A stretch of DNA of 64,000 nt from Acidiferrum sp963771295 (GTDB lineage: Bacteria; Acidobacteriota; Terriglobia; Acidiferrales; UBA7541). Positions 51,095 through 60,366 of the stretch are shown in pieces (the stretch's first letter is position 1; each line of letters opens with the position of its first letter). A program made the translations under genes and the position numbers. Location: assembly GCA_963771295.1 (NCBI GenBank), contig CAVYTB010000014.1, positions 682,001 through 746,000 on the forward strand. The letters run 5' to 3'. Under the pieces are notes generated by a model, which saw only the letters and a program-made list of their open reading frames with translations, was not told the DNA's origin and searched no databases.

Positions 51095-52630
51095 ATGAAA
51101 CCGAATTCGCTTCGTTGGCTTCCCTTCCTCTGCCTAAGCTTGCTTCCCGCAAGCAGCCTAGCGCAACAAACCGCTCACGTCGCTCCGGCCAAATCAACGA
51201 CGGCCAAGCCCGCAGTGAAAGTCACTCCCGGCTCGCAACTCTTTTACGGCAACCTGCCCATTTCAACGAGATCCAAAGATGCGAAAGAAAACCTGGAAAT
51301 GGCGCTGGACCAGTATGAGAACGCCGGCTTCGACCAGGCCATGATGCACGCCGAAATGGCCACGGATTCGGATCCTAAGTTCGCGCTCGCCTATTCCCTT
51401 TGGGCCTTCGCGGCACGACGCAGTGCTCCCACACCCGACGTACTGGCCAAGGCGAAAGCCCTGTCGGCAAGGTGCACACACGATGAGTGCCTGCTGATCA
51501 GCTTTTTGAACGGCGTCCAGGATGCCAATGTTTTGCCGGCAATTTCGGCGATGAACGATCTTCTCGCGCGCCGCCCGAAGGATATGCACGTCCTGTACCT
51601 TGCCGGAGAATGGCTCTTTTTCCAAGGCGACTACCAGCGCGCCGTGCAGATCTGGTCGAAATCGCTGGAACTCGACCCCAACTTTCCTCCGGCATTAAAT
51701 ATGATGGGCTATTCATATGTGGAATCCGGCGATCCCAACCCCAAAAAGGCCGTTGAATATCTGAAACACTACGCCGCGGTACTTCCAAACGAAGCGAACC
51801 CTCAGGATTCCCTGGGCGAAGTCTTGCGCATGGCCGGGGACGATTCCGGCTCGCTGGCTCATTACGCGGAAGCGCTGCGCATTGCGCCTACCTACGTAAC
51901 ATCGCAATACGGCCGCGGAGATACCTACACATTGATGGGCAATCTGATGCAAGCGCGCCAGGAGTACGAGACCGCACTGAAAATGGCCACCACGCCGCAC
52001 GACCGTTTGCACATTGAATTTCAGACAGCTTTGGTGAACTTCTGGAATAGCGATCCCAAGACCGGTCGCACGGAACTCGCGCGCCTTTCTGAAAAAGCCG
52101 CCGCCGACAAAGACTGGGTCGCGCAATTCGAAATTGACTATGCCCGCGCGCTGCTGGCACCAGACGCGGAAAGCCAGCGCCAACTTCTGGAAGCCCTGGA
52201 AACGCAATTCCTTAGTCCTGTCCCCGGCATGCTGGATTCCGACCGCAATTCCGCGTTGGCCGATGTGCTGCGCGAACAAGTTCGCCTGGCTTCTGAAACC
52301 AATCAAAAAGACGCCGCTGCAGCCGCGTTGGACCGCCTTGCCCATTTGTCGGAGAGCTCCCGCGACATGCTGGTTGAAAACGTCTACGAATCAGCGCGCG
52401 GTTATGCCTCGTTTGCAAACGGAGATTTCGCAAAAGCCGCTGAACAATTCTCCGCGGACTTGCATTGCCCTCTCGTGGTGCGGCAATTCGCTGTGGCTCA
52501 GGAAAAATTGGGTAACACCAAAGCCGCCGGAGAAGCCCAGACACGTTTGAAATATCTGCGCACGCCCACAGCCGAGTGGTACCTGGCCAGCCATGACCAG
52601 GGATTGCACGCGCAAAACGTTGCGCCCTGA
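51095..52630 (+). CDS. Exported TPR-repeat protein
   Basis: 511 residues with a signal peptide (LRWLPFLCLSLLPASSLAQQ). Tandem TPR units begin near residue 65: ENLEMALDQYENAGFDQAMMHAEMATDSDP, YLAGEWLFFQGDYQRAVQIWSKSLELDPNFP, DSLGEVLRMAGDDSGSLAHYAEALRIAPTY and YGRGDTYTLMGNLMQARQEYETALKMA, continuing in weaker repeats to the end. It probably acts as a periplasmic scaffold. Divergent from the PstS-like gene. A cluster of small hairpins follows its stop. Confidence 0.87.
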   Translation: MKPNSLRWLPFLCLSLLPASSLAQQTAHVAPAKSTTAKPAVKVTPGSQLFYGNLPISTRSKDAKENLEMALDQYENAGFDQAMMHAEMATDSDPKFALAYSLWAFAARRSAPTPDVLAKAKALSARCTHDECLLISFLNGVQDANVLPAISAMNDLLARRPKDMHVLYLAGEWLFFQGDYQRAVQIWSKSLELDPNFPPALNMMGYSYVESGDPNPKKAVEYLKHYAAVLPNEANPQDSLGEVLRMAGDDSGSLAHYAEALRIAPTYVTSQYGRGDTYTLMGNLMQARQEYETALKMATTPHDRLHIEFQTALVNFWNSDPKTGRTELARLSEKAAADKDWVAQFEIDYARALLAPDAESQRQLLEALETQFLSPVPGMLDSDRNSALADVLREQVRLASETNQKDAAAAALDRLAHLSESSRDMLVENVYESARGYASFANGDFAKAAEQFSADLHCPLVVRQFAVAQEKLGNTKAAGEAQTRLKYLRTPTAEWYLASHDQGLHAQNVAP

Positions 52631-52668
52631 ATCAAGTTTCCCCTCTAGAAGCCGCCTCTTATATAGCA

Positions 52669-52860
52669 ACTCGGGCGGGCACGGCTTCACAGCTTGCGGA
52701 AAAACTCTGCCGTTTAGGGGGTCGGAGCTTCAGCTCCGACATTTTATACGTAGCTAGATGGGGCTTCAGGCCCCGAGTAAATGACTTTCGTAATCGGGAG
52801 GGAACGGCTTCAGCCGTGCCGAAAAGCTCAGTTAAAACGAGGGCTTTAGCCCCTGAGCCC
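52669..52860. repeat. Array of small hairpins with a shared TTCA/TTTA loop
   Basis: After ACTCGGGCGGGCACGGC (52669-52685) come GTCGGAGC-TTCA-GCTCCGAC (52721-52740), GGGGC-TTCAG-GCCCC (52760-52774), ACGGC-TTCA-GCCGT (52804-52817) and GGGC-TTTA-GCCC (52841-52852). Stem sequences differ but each pairs perfectly around nearly the same loop. The 14-mer ACTCGGGCGGGCAC recurs at 54429-54442 as a fragment. This fills the gap between the TPR and GlsB-like genes. Confidence 0.75.
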
Positions 52861-52904
52861 GCGGGATTTCCCTCTGGTCCATCTTCGAGATGAGTTGATC
52901 AGTT

Positions 52905-52953
52905 CTAAAAACAAATCGCGCTCCGGCAACTCTTTCCTTGCCGGAGCGCGATT
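52905..52953 (-). terminator. Terminator of the GlsB/YeaQ-like gene
   Basis: A 16-bp perfect stem: AATCGCGCTCCGGCAA (52914-52929) with TTGCCGGAGCGCGATT (52938-52953), 8-base loop. On the minus strand it is followed by TGTTTTTAG. It lies 18 bases beyond the stop at 52971. Confidence 0.92.
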
Positions 52954-52970
52954 CGTTCTCGTGCCTTACT

Positions 52971-53216
52971 TCAGGCCTTTTTCAGCAGCCTTGTTATCCA
53001 CACCAAGATCACCGCACCAATGAAAGCGACGATGATCGAGCCGATCATTCCGCCTCCCTGCCAGATGCCCAGTCGACCGAAAATCCATCCGCCTAGCACA
53101 CCGCCGAGCAGTCCCAGAATGATGTCCACCAGCACTCCGTAGCCACCACCCTTCATAACCTGGCCTGCCAGCCAGCCTGCGATTAAGCCCACCACGATCC
53201 AAGCAATAAATCCCAT
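52971..53216 (-). CDS. GlsB/YeaQ/YmgE-family stress membrane protein
   Basis: 81 residues from ATG 53216 (GGAGG seven bases upstream). Three short glycine-rich helices: MGFIAWIVVGLIAGWLAGQVM, DIILGLLGGVLGGWIFGRLG and GMIGSIIVAFIGAVILVWITRLL, with the loop motif MKGGGYGVLVDIILGLLGG typical of the family (transglycosylase-associated proteins). Expression of relatives rises in stress; their molecular role is unsettled. It lies 52 bases downstream of the DUF481 gene and has its own strong terminator. Confidence 0.9.
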   Translation of the reverse strand: MGFIAWIVVGLIAGWLAGQVMKGGGYGVLVDIILGLLGGVLGGWIFGRLGIWQGGGMIGSIIVAFIGAVILVWITRLLKKA

Positions 53217-53268
53217 CGTGTAGCCTCCTTGGCTCCCTGAGAGAGCATAGTCTTGGGCGGGAAATTCG

Positions 53269-54378
53269 CTATAGTTTGTTCTTACCCCAGACAACACGCA
53301 AGCCCGTTGAGAGCAGCAAGTCGTTGCTCTTGATTCCGAATGGCGGATTGCTTAAATAACCATCCGTGAACGTAACCTGCCAACTCAGCCACTTCTTGAT
53401 AATCGTCGCTGCCGTAGCGTTGAACTGGTAGCGATATTGTCCGAGGTCCGACATATTTGGATAAAACACAAAGCGTTCCCCGATTGTTGTTCGCGCGTTC
53501 AGCTTGGAGTGAAGTTCTTCGCCCACCAGAATTTCCGCGCTGTTGGTCCTCTGCCCCGGGAAGAAAGTGAGTGGGTTCAACAGGAAGTATTGACCGAACG
53601 AATCGCGATCGTAGCTGGCGCCTCCAAACACATCGAAGGTGGTGCGGTCGTTCTTGATCACGTGGTAACCGAAACCGCCGCCATACACCTGGCGAAGGTT
53701 CAAGTGTTGCAGCTCGTTGGTCTCAAAATCCGCCAGCGCGAACACAAAAAGACGCGGGCTGACGTTCAAGTCTCCACGAACCCCGCCGCGAAAATCGTTG
53801 GCCGTCGTGCGCTTCGGCGGCGTGCTGTCGTCGTTGGCGAACACGTACGTGCTGTACACTGTCAATTTGTCGCGAGGTGTCTCGCGCACCGCGGTCGTCG
53901 CCAACGTGTAGGAAAGCGTGGAAGAGTTGCCGCTGGTCAGCGCCAGGCCGGTGTCCAGCAAGCCGCTCCAGAAGTAATTGAACTTCGGGTGCGCCATTTT
54001 TTCCGTCTCGGTGTCGAAGGTCTTCTGCTCCACATCGTTCCGCACCGCTACGATACTGTCCTTCTCCTCGGGCGCCGACGTAGTCCCTGCGCCTGCGACC
54101 ACAACTTTGCCATCCGTCGTGCTCACCTTGCCGGAAAGCCGTTGGCCGTCCTTCAACGTTACGTGCAAATCTTGCGACGATTCGATGGCGGTAATTGCGT
54201 CCCACTTCACGGTGATATCGCCCGCGAACTCCGTCTTCAGCAGAAGTGTTTTGCCGTCGGCGGAAACAATGATTCCCGAGAAGCGATCGCCATTCTTTAA
54301 AGTAACCTTATCAACATCGGCGAGCGCCACCGACGCGAACAACAACACCACGATTCCCAGCAAAAAACTGCGACGCAT
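53269..54378 (-). CDS. DUF481 outer-membrane barrel protein (YdiY-like)
   Basis: 369 residues. ATG 54378 is preferred over 54393 because AGGAGG sits six bases upstream of it. Signal peptide (SFLLGIVVLLFASVALAD). Residues about 20-80 form an SH3-like beta module seen twice (VTLKNGDRFSGIIVSADGKTLLLKTEF; VTLKDGQRLSGKVSTTDGKVVV). The DUF481 barrel follows (FNYFWSGLLDTGLALTSGNSSTLSYTLATTAVRET, and on) to the strand-like end LLLSTGLRVVWGKNKL. The family consists of salt-induced outer-membrane proteins. Confidence 0.88.
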   Translation of the reverse strand: MRRSFLLGIVVLLFASVALADVDKVTLKNGDRFSGIIVSADGKTLLLKTEFAGDITVKWDAITAIESSQDLHVTLKDGQRLSGKVSTTDGKVVVAGAGTTSAPEEKDSIVAVRNDVEQKTFDTETEKMAHPKFNYFWSGLLDTGLALTSGNSSTLSYTLATTAVRETPRDKLTVYSTYVFANDDSTPPKRTTANDFRGGVRGDLNVSPRLFVFALADFETNELQHLNLRQVYGGGFGYHVIKNDRTTFDVFGGASYDRDSFGQYFLLNPLTFFPGQRTNSAEILVGEELHSKLNARTTIGERFVFYPNMSDLGQYRYQFNATAATIIKKWLSWQVTFTDGYLSNPPFGIKSNDLLLSTGLRVVWGKNKL

Positions 54379-54703
54379 TTGCGTCCTCCTCATATTTTTC
54401 GGCCTTAGGCAGTCCGTTTCCAGACTGTACTCGGGCGGGCACAGAACACTTCCCTAACAATACTGGGTGCCTGGTAGTGTAATGAAAACATCGTATCCTC
54501 GCAAACATTCTGTCGACCCGCGGGATTCGTGGCCATCCACTTCCTCAATCCTTTATACTGGATCAGCTGTTTTCTGCGATCGCAGGGGTGAGCCAGCGAT
54601 GCGCCGGGAAGCTTCGCACTTCCCAAGCTTCGCATGTGATCCTTTCCAGGAATTCGGAATCCAATGTGCGTGAGCGGCTCCTGACATCATTTTAGGGGGA
54701 AAA
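54379..54703. other. Gene-free stretch with a repeat fragment and a small hairpin
   Basis: Contains the 14-mer ACTCGGGCGGGCAC (54429-54442) shared with the hairpin array, and GGGAAG-CTTCGCA-CTTCCC (54606-54624), whose AAGCTTCGCA recurs at 54625-54634. No coding sequence is supported. Confidence 0.5.
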
Positions 54704-55654
54704 GTGAAAAGCAGGCGTGCAGGTGTTCTCCGTGGCGTTCTATTTCTGACCATCATGGCTGTTGTGGGCTGCGCCAAACCGCAATCCGCACCGGATAATT
54801 CTTCATCAGCCTCGCGAAATCCCTCCGCTCGTCCCGCCATCGTGTTCATGACCGACTTCGGTACCGCCAACGACGCCGTGGCCATCTGCAAGGCCGTGAT
54901 GATCGGCATCGCGCCCGATGCGCGCATCATGGACATCACCCAGCAAGTCACGCCCTTCTCGATTGAAGAGGGAGCGCGATTCCTGGCGGGCGTCTCGCCC
55001 TATTACCCTGCCGGAACGGTCTTCGTTGCGGTCATCGATCCCGGCGTTGGCACAACTCGCCGTGCCGTGGTGGTGAAAACGAAAAAGGGGCAATATTTCG
55101 TGCTGCCCGATAACGGCCTGATTTCCCCGGTTGTGGAGCGCGATGGTCTGGACTCCGCTCGAGAAATCACGAACACCAGTTGGATGATCGGTGAAAATGT
55201 CTCGTCCACTTTCCATGGACGCGATATTTTTTCGCCTGTTGGCGCTCACCTGGCCGCGGGTTGGGACTTCACCCTGGTCGGCCCGCTGGTTCCGCAACTG
55301 ATTCGCCTCACCTCGAAAGTTTCCACTGCCTCCGACAAGGGCATCGACGGCGATCTCATCGGACTCGACGATCCTTTCGGTTCCGTCATCACCGATATTC
55401 CCGCCGATCAGTTCAAGACGCTCGGCTACGCCATCGGCGATCGCGTTACCGTGCTCCTCGACAAGAAGCCTTTCACCCTCCCTTACGTCAAAACCTTTAT
55501 GGATGTGCCGGTGGGTGATCCTCTGCTCTACGTCGATTCGCGCGGCCGCATGGCCCTGGCGCTGAATCAACGCAATTTTTCGCAGCTGAACAAAATCACG
55601 CCGCCTGGAACCATTTTTATTCCGAAAAAAGGAGTGCCGCTCAAGGGTAAGTGA
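54704..55654 (+). CDS. SAM-hydrolase-like (DUF62) lipoprotein
   Basis: 316 residues from GTG 54704 with GGGGGA four bases upstream. The DUF62 core is complete: IVFMTDFGTANDAVAICKAVM (the conserved Asp region), ARIMDITQQVTPFSIEEGARFL, FVAVIDPGVGTTRR, YFVLPDNGLISPV and STFHGRDIFSPVGAHLAAG, then a beta-rich C-terminal domain. This family hydrolyses S-adenosylmethionine to adenosine and methionine or, in a few members, halogenates it. Odd feature: a lipoprotein signal with lipobox AVVGC near residue 23, which would export the protein. The TonB receptor gene starts 53 bases later. Confidence 0.87.
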   Translation: MKSRRAGVLRGVLFLTIMAVVGCAKPQSAPDNSSSASRNPSARPAIVFMTDFGTANDAVAICKAVMIGIAPDARIMDITQQVTPFSIEEGARFLAGVSPYYPAGTVFVAVIDPGVGTTRRAVVVKTKKGQYFVLPDNGLISPVVERDGLDSAREITNTSWMIGENVSSTFHGRDIFSPVGAHLAAGWDFTLVGPLVPQLIRLTSKVSTASDKGIDGDLIGLDDPFGSVITDIPADQFKTLGYAIGDRVTVLLDKKPFTLPYVKTFMDVPVGDPLLYVDSRGRMALALNQRNFSQLNKITPPGTIFIPKKGVPLKGK

Positions 55655-55707
55655 CCCATGCGTTTTTGCCGTCGCAATTCATAGATCCAATTCATAAAGG
55701 AACGTTC

Positions 55708-58700
55708 ATGAGACTACCAAGTGCCACTTCATTTGGGCTGCGGCTCATCACAGCCTTGTCCTTGCTCCTCATCTTTTCCGGCATCTTTTTAACCGTGCAG
55801 GCGCAATCTTTCCGCGGCGGCATTCGCGGCGAGGTCACCGACGCCAAGGATCTTCGCGTTGCCGCAGCGAAAGTTACTGCGCGAAACCTGTCTACCAGTG
55901 AGACACGCGAACTTACCGCGGATGAGTCCGGCGAGTTTCGTTTTGTGGAACTGCCCGCGGGCAACTACGAAATTTCCGCCATGGCGCCGGGTTTCCGGGA
56001 AGTTCACGCCCCTCAGGTGGTGGTAAATGTCGGTGAAGAAACAGTAGTCAATCTGCGCCTGGCGAAAGTCAGCGAAAAGCAGGAATCCATCGTCGTCACC
56101 GAGGCGGTTCCGCTGGTCGACACCACTGACACCACTCTCTCGCAGGTGGTCGATCGCCAACTTGTGCAGGAACTCCCGCTGAACGGCCGCGACTTCGGAA
56201 AGCTGGTCGCGCTGACACCCGGCGTTACCGTAGAAGGTTCCGGCGTCGCGGGAACCGAAAAAGGCTTCGGTCAATTCAATATCAACGGTAACCGCGACCG
56301 CTCCAACAACTACGCGCTCGACGGCACCGACAACAACGATCCCTTCTTCAATAATTCCGCGCTAAATCAGGTGGGCATAACGGGCGCGCCGGCAACCCTG
56401 TTGCCTCTCGATGCCATCCAGGAATTCAACCTGCAATCGCAGTTTGGCGCCGAATACGGCCGCAACTCTGGCGCGATGGTGAATATCGTCACGCGCTCCG
56501 GTTCCAACAATTTCCACGGCTCGCTGTACGAATACAATCGCAACTCCAACTTCGACGCACGCAACTACTTCAACACCGCAGTGAATCCCGACGGCTCATT
56601 CAATCCGCAATCTCCCTTCAACAATAATAATTTTGGCGGATCGCTCGGCGGCCCCATCAAAAAAGATCGCGCCTTCTTCTTCCTGGCCTACGAAGGGCAG
56701 CGCGAAACTGTCGGGTCCGACTTCAATCTAGTCGTGCCTACCGCGGCACAAGTCTCGACCGCGCGCGCCGAAGCTCTGGCAGTCAATCCTAGCATCAACA
56801 TCGCGCCGCTCGACAAGATCATGGCTCTCATGCCCACCACGACCGATGCCGTCAACAATTTCTTGCCTTACACCGTGCAGGACACCAACAACAATAACAA
56901 TCTGATCGCCAAGGCCGATTTCAATCTCAACGAAAAAAACTCCATCACTGGCCGCTACGCCTTTGGACAAAGCGATCAGGCATTTCCGCTGGGCTCCCTC
57001 GGCGGATTCGGCAGCGGCTCGCGAATCGCGACCTTCGAGCAGCTTTCCCCAACGCGCGTGCAGGTGGTTTCCGCAAGCTGGCTCTCCACATTTTCTCCCG
57101 AAAAGATCAACGAGGTTCGTTTCGGCTACTCCCGTTTCCGCACCAATTTCAATTCCGCCGATGCCACTCCAGGAAACCCGAATTACATCGATCCCAGCGC
57201 TTTAGGCCTCGACATGGGCACCAACCACGTGGGACTGCCCGAAATTGACTTCAATGGCGCGATTGAAAACTTGGGCGCCACCGCGTTCAGCGTGCCGCGC
57301 GGCCGCGTCAGCCAGACTTATCAGATCCTCGACAATTTCACGTTGATTCGCGGCCGTCACTCCATGAAGTTCGGTGGCGAGTATCATCGCTACGATGTGC
57401 AAAGCTTCAACGACAACCTCGAGCGCGGCTTGCTGGACGTCACGAACCTGAATATCGATCCGAACTTCATCGTCGATTCAATCGCCAGTTTCTATCTCGG
57501 CAGTTTCTTCACATCTACCGACACCGGCCTTACCAATCGCGACACCTTCAACAATAATGTTGGTTTCTTTGCGCAGGATGAGTGGCGCGTGCGCTCCAAT
57601 CTCACTGTGATCGCCGGCCTGCGCTGGGAATATTTGGGTCCGCTCGGCGAGAAAAATAATCTACTCTCCAACTTCGACAAAAACGGCAATCTTGTCCAGG
57701 TGGGCTCGCCAACCTTGCCGCATGTCTACAATCGCGACCTGAATAATTTCGCGCCTCGCCTCGGAATCTCCTGGAGCCCTCGCGCGAACACCGTGATCCG
57801 CGCCGCCTACGGCATTTATTACGACTACACGCCGCAGAACAACATGATCGCCAACTTCACCAACTCCGCTGGATTGGCCACCAACCCGGTTCCTTCTCTC
57901 GCTGGCAATCCCAATTTTGTCGGTGGCATGGACTTCAACCAGTCGGCGTGGACGGGCGGCGCAGCGGTGGGCCCGGTCTTCACGCCGACGGTGAACCCGC
58001 AATCGATTTTCATCACCGACCTGAATTTGCGCACGCCCTACGTGCAGAACTGGAATCTCAACATCCAACAACAGATCAACCCTGCCGTGGCCTTCGAAGT
58101 TGGCTACGTCGGCAGCAAAGGCACCAAACTCACGCGCCTTTACGACAAAAATCAGGACTTTACCAATCCCGACTACGCCGCGATCGACGTTTTCTCCGGC
58201 GGCGCCAATTCCACGTACAACGCTTTACAAGCTACCGCGCGTCTCCAGAATTTCCACGGCTTTTCCGGCTTTTCCACCTACGCCTTCGCCAAGTCGCTCG
58301 ATGGCGCTTCCGATGGCATCGATTTCAACTTTGCCACCGCGGCATTTCCGCAGAACTCCGATAACGTCGCCGCCGAAAAAGGGCCGTCGACCTTTGACAC
58401 GCGCCACCGTTGGACTACCGCGCTCACCTACGTCGTGCCCACTTTTGAGAGACTGCCGCACGCGCTAGGGGCTGGCTGGCAATTGAATACCGTCATCACC
58501 GTGCAATCTGGCCGGCCGATTCCGATCATCACCTCCGACGACACCAGCGGCACCTTCAACTTCCACCAGCGCCCGAATGTGGTGGCAGGCCAACCGGCCA
58601 TTCTCTCTAACTGGTCGCCGACCACCGGCTATCTGAATCCCTTCGCCTTTGCGCAACCCGCTGACGGCACTTTCGGTGATCTGGGTCGCGATCAGATCTA

Positions 58701-58986
58701 CGGTCCCGGTTTCCGCAACCTCGATTTTTCTGTCACCAAGAATTTTCAGTTCCGCGAGCATTACACGCTGCAATTCCGCGCGGAGTTCTTCAATATCTTC
58801 AATCACCCGAACTTCGCTCTGCCTTCCAACGTGATCGTTCCCGGCATCAACGCAGACGGCACCCGGAATCTGGATGCAGGCGCCGCCGGCTCCATTACAC
58901 AAACGCCAGACGTGGCTCAAGGAAATCCAGGCCTCGGCGGCGGCGGTCCCCGAGTAATGCAGTTCGGCGTCCGCTTCCAGTTCTAG
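55708..58986 (+). CDS. Oar-like TonB-dependent outer-membrane receptor with carboxypeptidase-regulatory domain
   Basis: 1,092 residues from ATG 55708 (AAGGA seven bases upstream). Signal peptide (LITALSLLLIFSGIFLTVQAQ). A CarboxypepD-regulatory domain follows (about residues 33-110: GGIRGEVTDAKDLRVAAAKVTARNLST to VNLRLAKV), then a plug (ELPLNGRDFGKLVALTPGVTVEGSG; FNINGNRDRSNNYALDGTDNND) and a 22-strand-type barrel ending with the aromatic C-terminus MQFGVRFQF. Such receptors are strongly expanded in Acidobacteriota and probably import oligosaccharides or peptides. It is probably cotranscribed with the SAM-hydrolase-like lipoprotein. Confidence 0.93.
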   Translation: MRLPSATSFGLRLITALSLLLIFSGIFLTVQAQSFRGGIRGEVTDAKDLRVAAAKVTARNLSTSETRELTADESGEFRFVELPAGNYEISAMAPGFREVHAPQVVVNVGEETVVNLRLAKVSEKQESIVVTEAVPLVDTTDTTLSQVVDRQLVQELPLNGRDFGKLVALTPGVTVEGSGVAGTEKGFGQFNINGNRDRSNNYALDGTDNNDPFFNNSALNQVGITGAPATLLPLDAIQEFNLQSQFGAEYGRNSGAMVNIVTRSGSNNFHGSLYEYNRNSNFDARNYFNTAVNPDGSFNPQSPFNNNNFGGSLGGPIKKDRAFFFLAYEGQRETVGSDFNLVVPTAAQVSTARAEALAVNPSINIAPLDKIMALMPTTTDAVNNFLPYTVQDTNNNNNLIAKADFNLNEKNSITGRYAFGQSDQAFPLGSLGGFGSGSRIATFEQLSPTRVQVVSASWLSTFSPEKINEVRFGYSRFRTNFNSADATPGNPNYIDPSALGLDMGTNHVGLPEIDFNGAIENLGATAFSVPRGRVSQTYQILDNFTLIRGRHSMKFGGEYHRYDVQSFNDNLERGLLDVTNLNIDPNFIVDSIASFYLGSFFTSTDTGLTNRDTFNNNVGFFAQDEWRVRSNLTVIAGLRWEYLGPLGEKNNLLSNFDKNGNLVQVGSPTLPHVYNRDLNNFAPRLGISWSPRANTVIRAAYGIYYDYTPQNNMIANFTNSAGLATNPVPSLAGNPNFVGGMDFNQSAWTGGAAVGPVFTPTVNPQSIFITDLNLRTPYVQNWNLNIQQQINPAVAFEVGYVGSKGTKLTRLYDKNQDFTNPDYAAIDVFSGGANSTYNALQATARLQNFHGFSGFSTYAFAKSLDGASDGIDFNFATAAFPQNSDNVAAEKGPSTFDTRHRWTTALTYVVPTFERLPHALGAGWQLNTVITVQSGRPIPIITSDDTSGTFNFHQRPNVVAGQPAILSNWSPTTGYLNPFAFAQPADGTFGDLGRDQIYGPGFRNLDFSVTKNFQFREHYTLQFRAEFFNIFNHPNFALPSNVIVPGINADGTRNLDAGAAGSITQTPDVAQGNPGLGGGGPRVMQFGVRFQF

Positions 58987-59045
58987 CGCGAAGCATAGTC
59001 CTCTATCCTGTGCCATTTGCTTTTTTGTGGACATCGAATGACAAT

Positions 59046-59058
59046 CGCAATTATTGCG
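59046..59058. promoter_or_regulatory. Palindrome just upstream of the thiolase gene
   Basis: CGCAAT-T-ATTGCG, perfect 6+1+6, ending 16 bases before ATG 59075. The position suits a repressor site. It is not the same motif as the one before the acyl-CoA dehydrogenase. Confidence 0.3.
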
Positions 59059-59074
59059 GTACAAGAGGCACGTC

Positions 59075-60280
59075 ATGACTGAAGCCGTCATCGTTTCGTC
59101 CGTTCGCACACCCGTTGGACGCGGGTACAAAGGTTCGCTGCGCACCAGCCGCCCCGATGATCTTGCCGCCCTGGTGATCAAGGAAGCGTTGGCACGCGTT
59201 CCGGCGCTCGAACTAAAGGAAATTGACGATGTAATCCTCGGCTGCGCCATGCCCGAGGGCGAGCAGGGCATGAACGTAGCGCGCATCGCGGCGTTGCGTG
59301 CCGGTCTTCCTGTGGAGACATCCGCCATGACTGTGAATCGTTTTTGCGCCAGCGGCCTGCAAGCCATCGCGTTGGCCGCTGAACGCATTCGCAGCGGAGC
59401 AGCGCAAGTAATTGTCGCGGGTGGCACGGAATCCATGTCGCTGGTTCCCATGGGCGGAAACAAAATTTCGCCGAATCCCTGGCTCGTCGATCATTATCCC
59501 GACGCGTACATCAACATGGGGCTGGGCACGGAAAATATTGCCATGAAGTTCGGCATATCGCGCGAGCAAGCCGACCAGTTTGCGGTCGATTCTCACAAAA
59601 AAGCAGTCGCGGCCCTCGCTGCCGACAAATTTAAGGACGAGACGGTTCCCGTGGAGGTGAAGATCACTTCCCTGCCCAACTGCGACGGCGCCAAGCCAAA
59701 AACCACGCCCAAGCCCGCCACCGAATCTTTCGTTTTTGCTAAAGATGAATTGCCGCGCCCCAAAACTTCGATGGAAGTGCTGGCCAGCCTGAAGCCGGCT
59801 TTTCATATGAAGGGCACGGTAACCGCTGGCAACAGTTCGCCGATGAGCGATGGCGCCGCGGCCGTCGTGGTCATGTCCGACGCAAAAGCTGCGCAACTCG
59901 GCCTGAAACCGCAAGCTCGTTTCGTCGCTTACGCCACGGCTGGTTGCAAACCGGAAGAATTCGGAATCGGCCCGGTCTATGCGATTCCCAAAGCGCTACA
60001 AATGGCAGGATTGTCGCTGGGGGATTTGGCGACCATTGAATTGAACGAAGCCTTCGCCGCGCAATCACTCGCCGTGATTCAGCAGGCCAATCTCGATCCG
60101 GCACGCGTGAATCCAAATGGCGGCGCGATCGCCCTCGGTCACCCGCTCGGCTGTACCGGCGCAAAACTCACTGCATCCCTCATTCGTGAATTGCAACGCA
60201 ACAACGCCCGCTACGGCATGGTCACCATGTGCATCGGAGGCGGCATGGGCGCCGCCGGCATCTTCGAGCGCCTCACTTAG
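59075..60280 (+). CDS. Acetyl-CoA acyltransferase (thiolase)
   Basis: 401-residue enzyme of fatty-acid beta-oxidation or acetoacetyl-CoA formation. The acyl-accepting Cys91 is in NRFCASGLQAI; the other catalytic groups are in ALGHPLGCTGAK (His) and TMCIGGGMGAAGIFE (Cys). VIVAGGTESMS is a further signature. ATG 59075 (GAGG six bases upstream) is preferred to 59054. The insert with SLPNCDGAKPKTTPKPATES is somewhat longer than average. The acyl-CoA dehydrogenase at 61694 is a likely partner in the same pathway; no enoyl-CoA hydratase or 3-hydroxyacyl dehydrogenase is in the window. Confidence 0.93.
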   Translation: MTEAVIVSSVRTPVGRGYKGSLRTSRPDDLAALVIKEALARVPALELKEIDDVILGCAMPEGEQGMNVARIAALRAGLPVETSAMTVNRFCASGLQAIALAAERIRSGAAQVIVAGGTESMSLVPMGGNKISPNPWLVDHYPDAYINMGLGTENIAMKFGISREQADQFAVDSHKKAVAALAADKFKDETVPVEVKITSLPNCDGAKPKTTPKPATESFVFAKDELPRPKTSMEVLASLKPAFHMKGTVTAGNSSPMSDGAAAVVVMSDAKAAQLGLKPQARFVAYATAGCKPEEFGIGPVYAIPKALQMAGLSLGDLATIELNEAFAAQSLAVIQQANLDPARVNPNGGAIALGHPLGCTGAKLTASLIRELQRNNARYGMVTMCIGGGMGAAGIFERLT

Positions 60281-60326
60281 GCCCGTCCATTCCAACTGTT
60301 ACCGCCGGGTTCCCCAAGTCCTGGGT

Positions 60327-60355
60327 ACCCCAGGTGCCGGATTTGCACCTGGGGT
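60327..60355. repeat. REP palindrome 1
   Basis: ACCCCAGGTGC-CGGATTT-GCACCTGGGGT, 11-bp perfect stem and 7-base loop, preceded by CGCCGGGTTCCCC. It lies between the thiolase stop and the RAYT stop, in the same orientation as REP 2. Confidence 0.85.
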
Positions 60356-60366
60356 CTTTGATCCCT

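Noticed and set aside
52669..52860. CRISPR array
   Set aside because: The units are palindromes with different stems and irregular spacing, no constant direct repeat, and no cas genes nearby.
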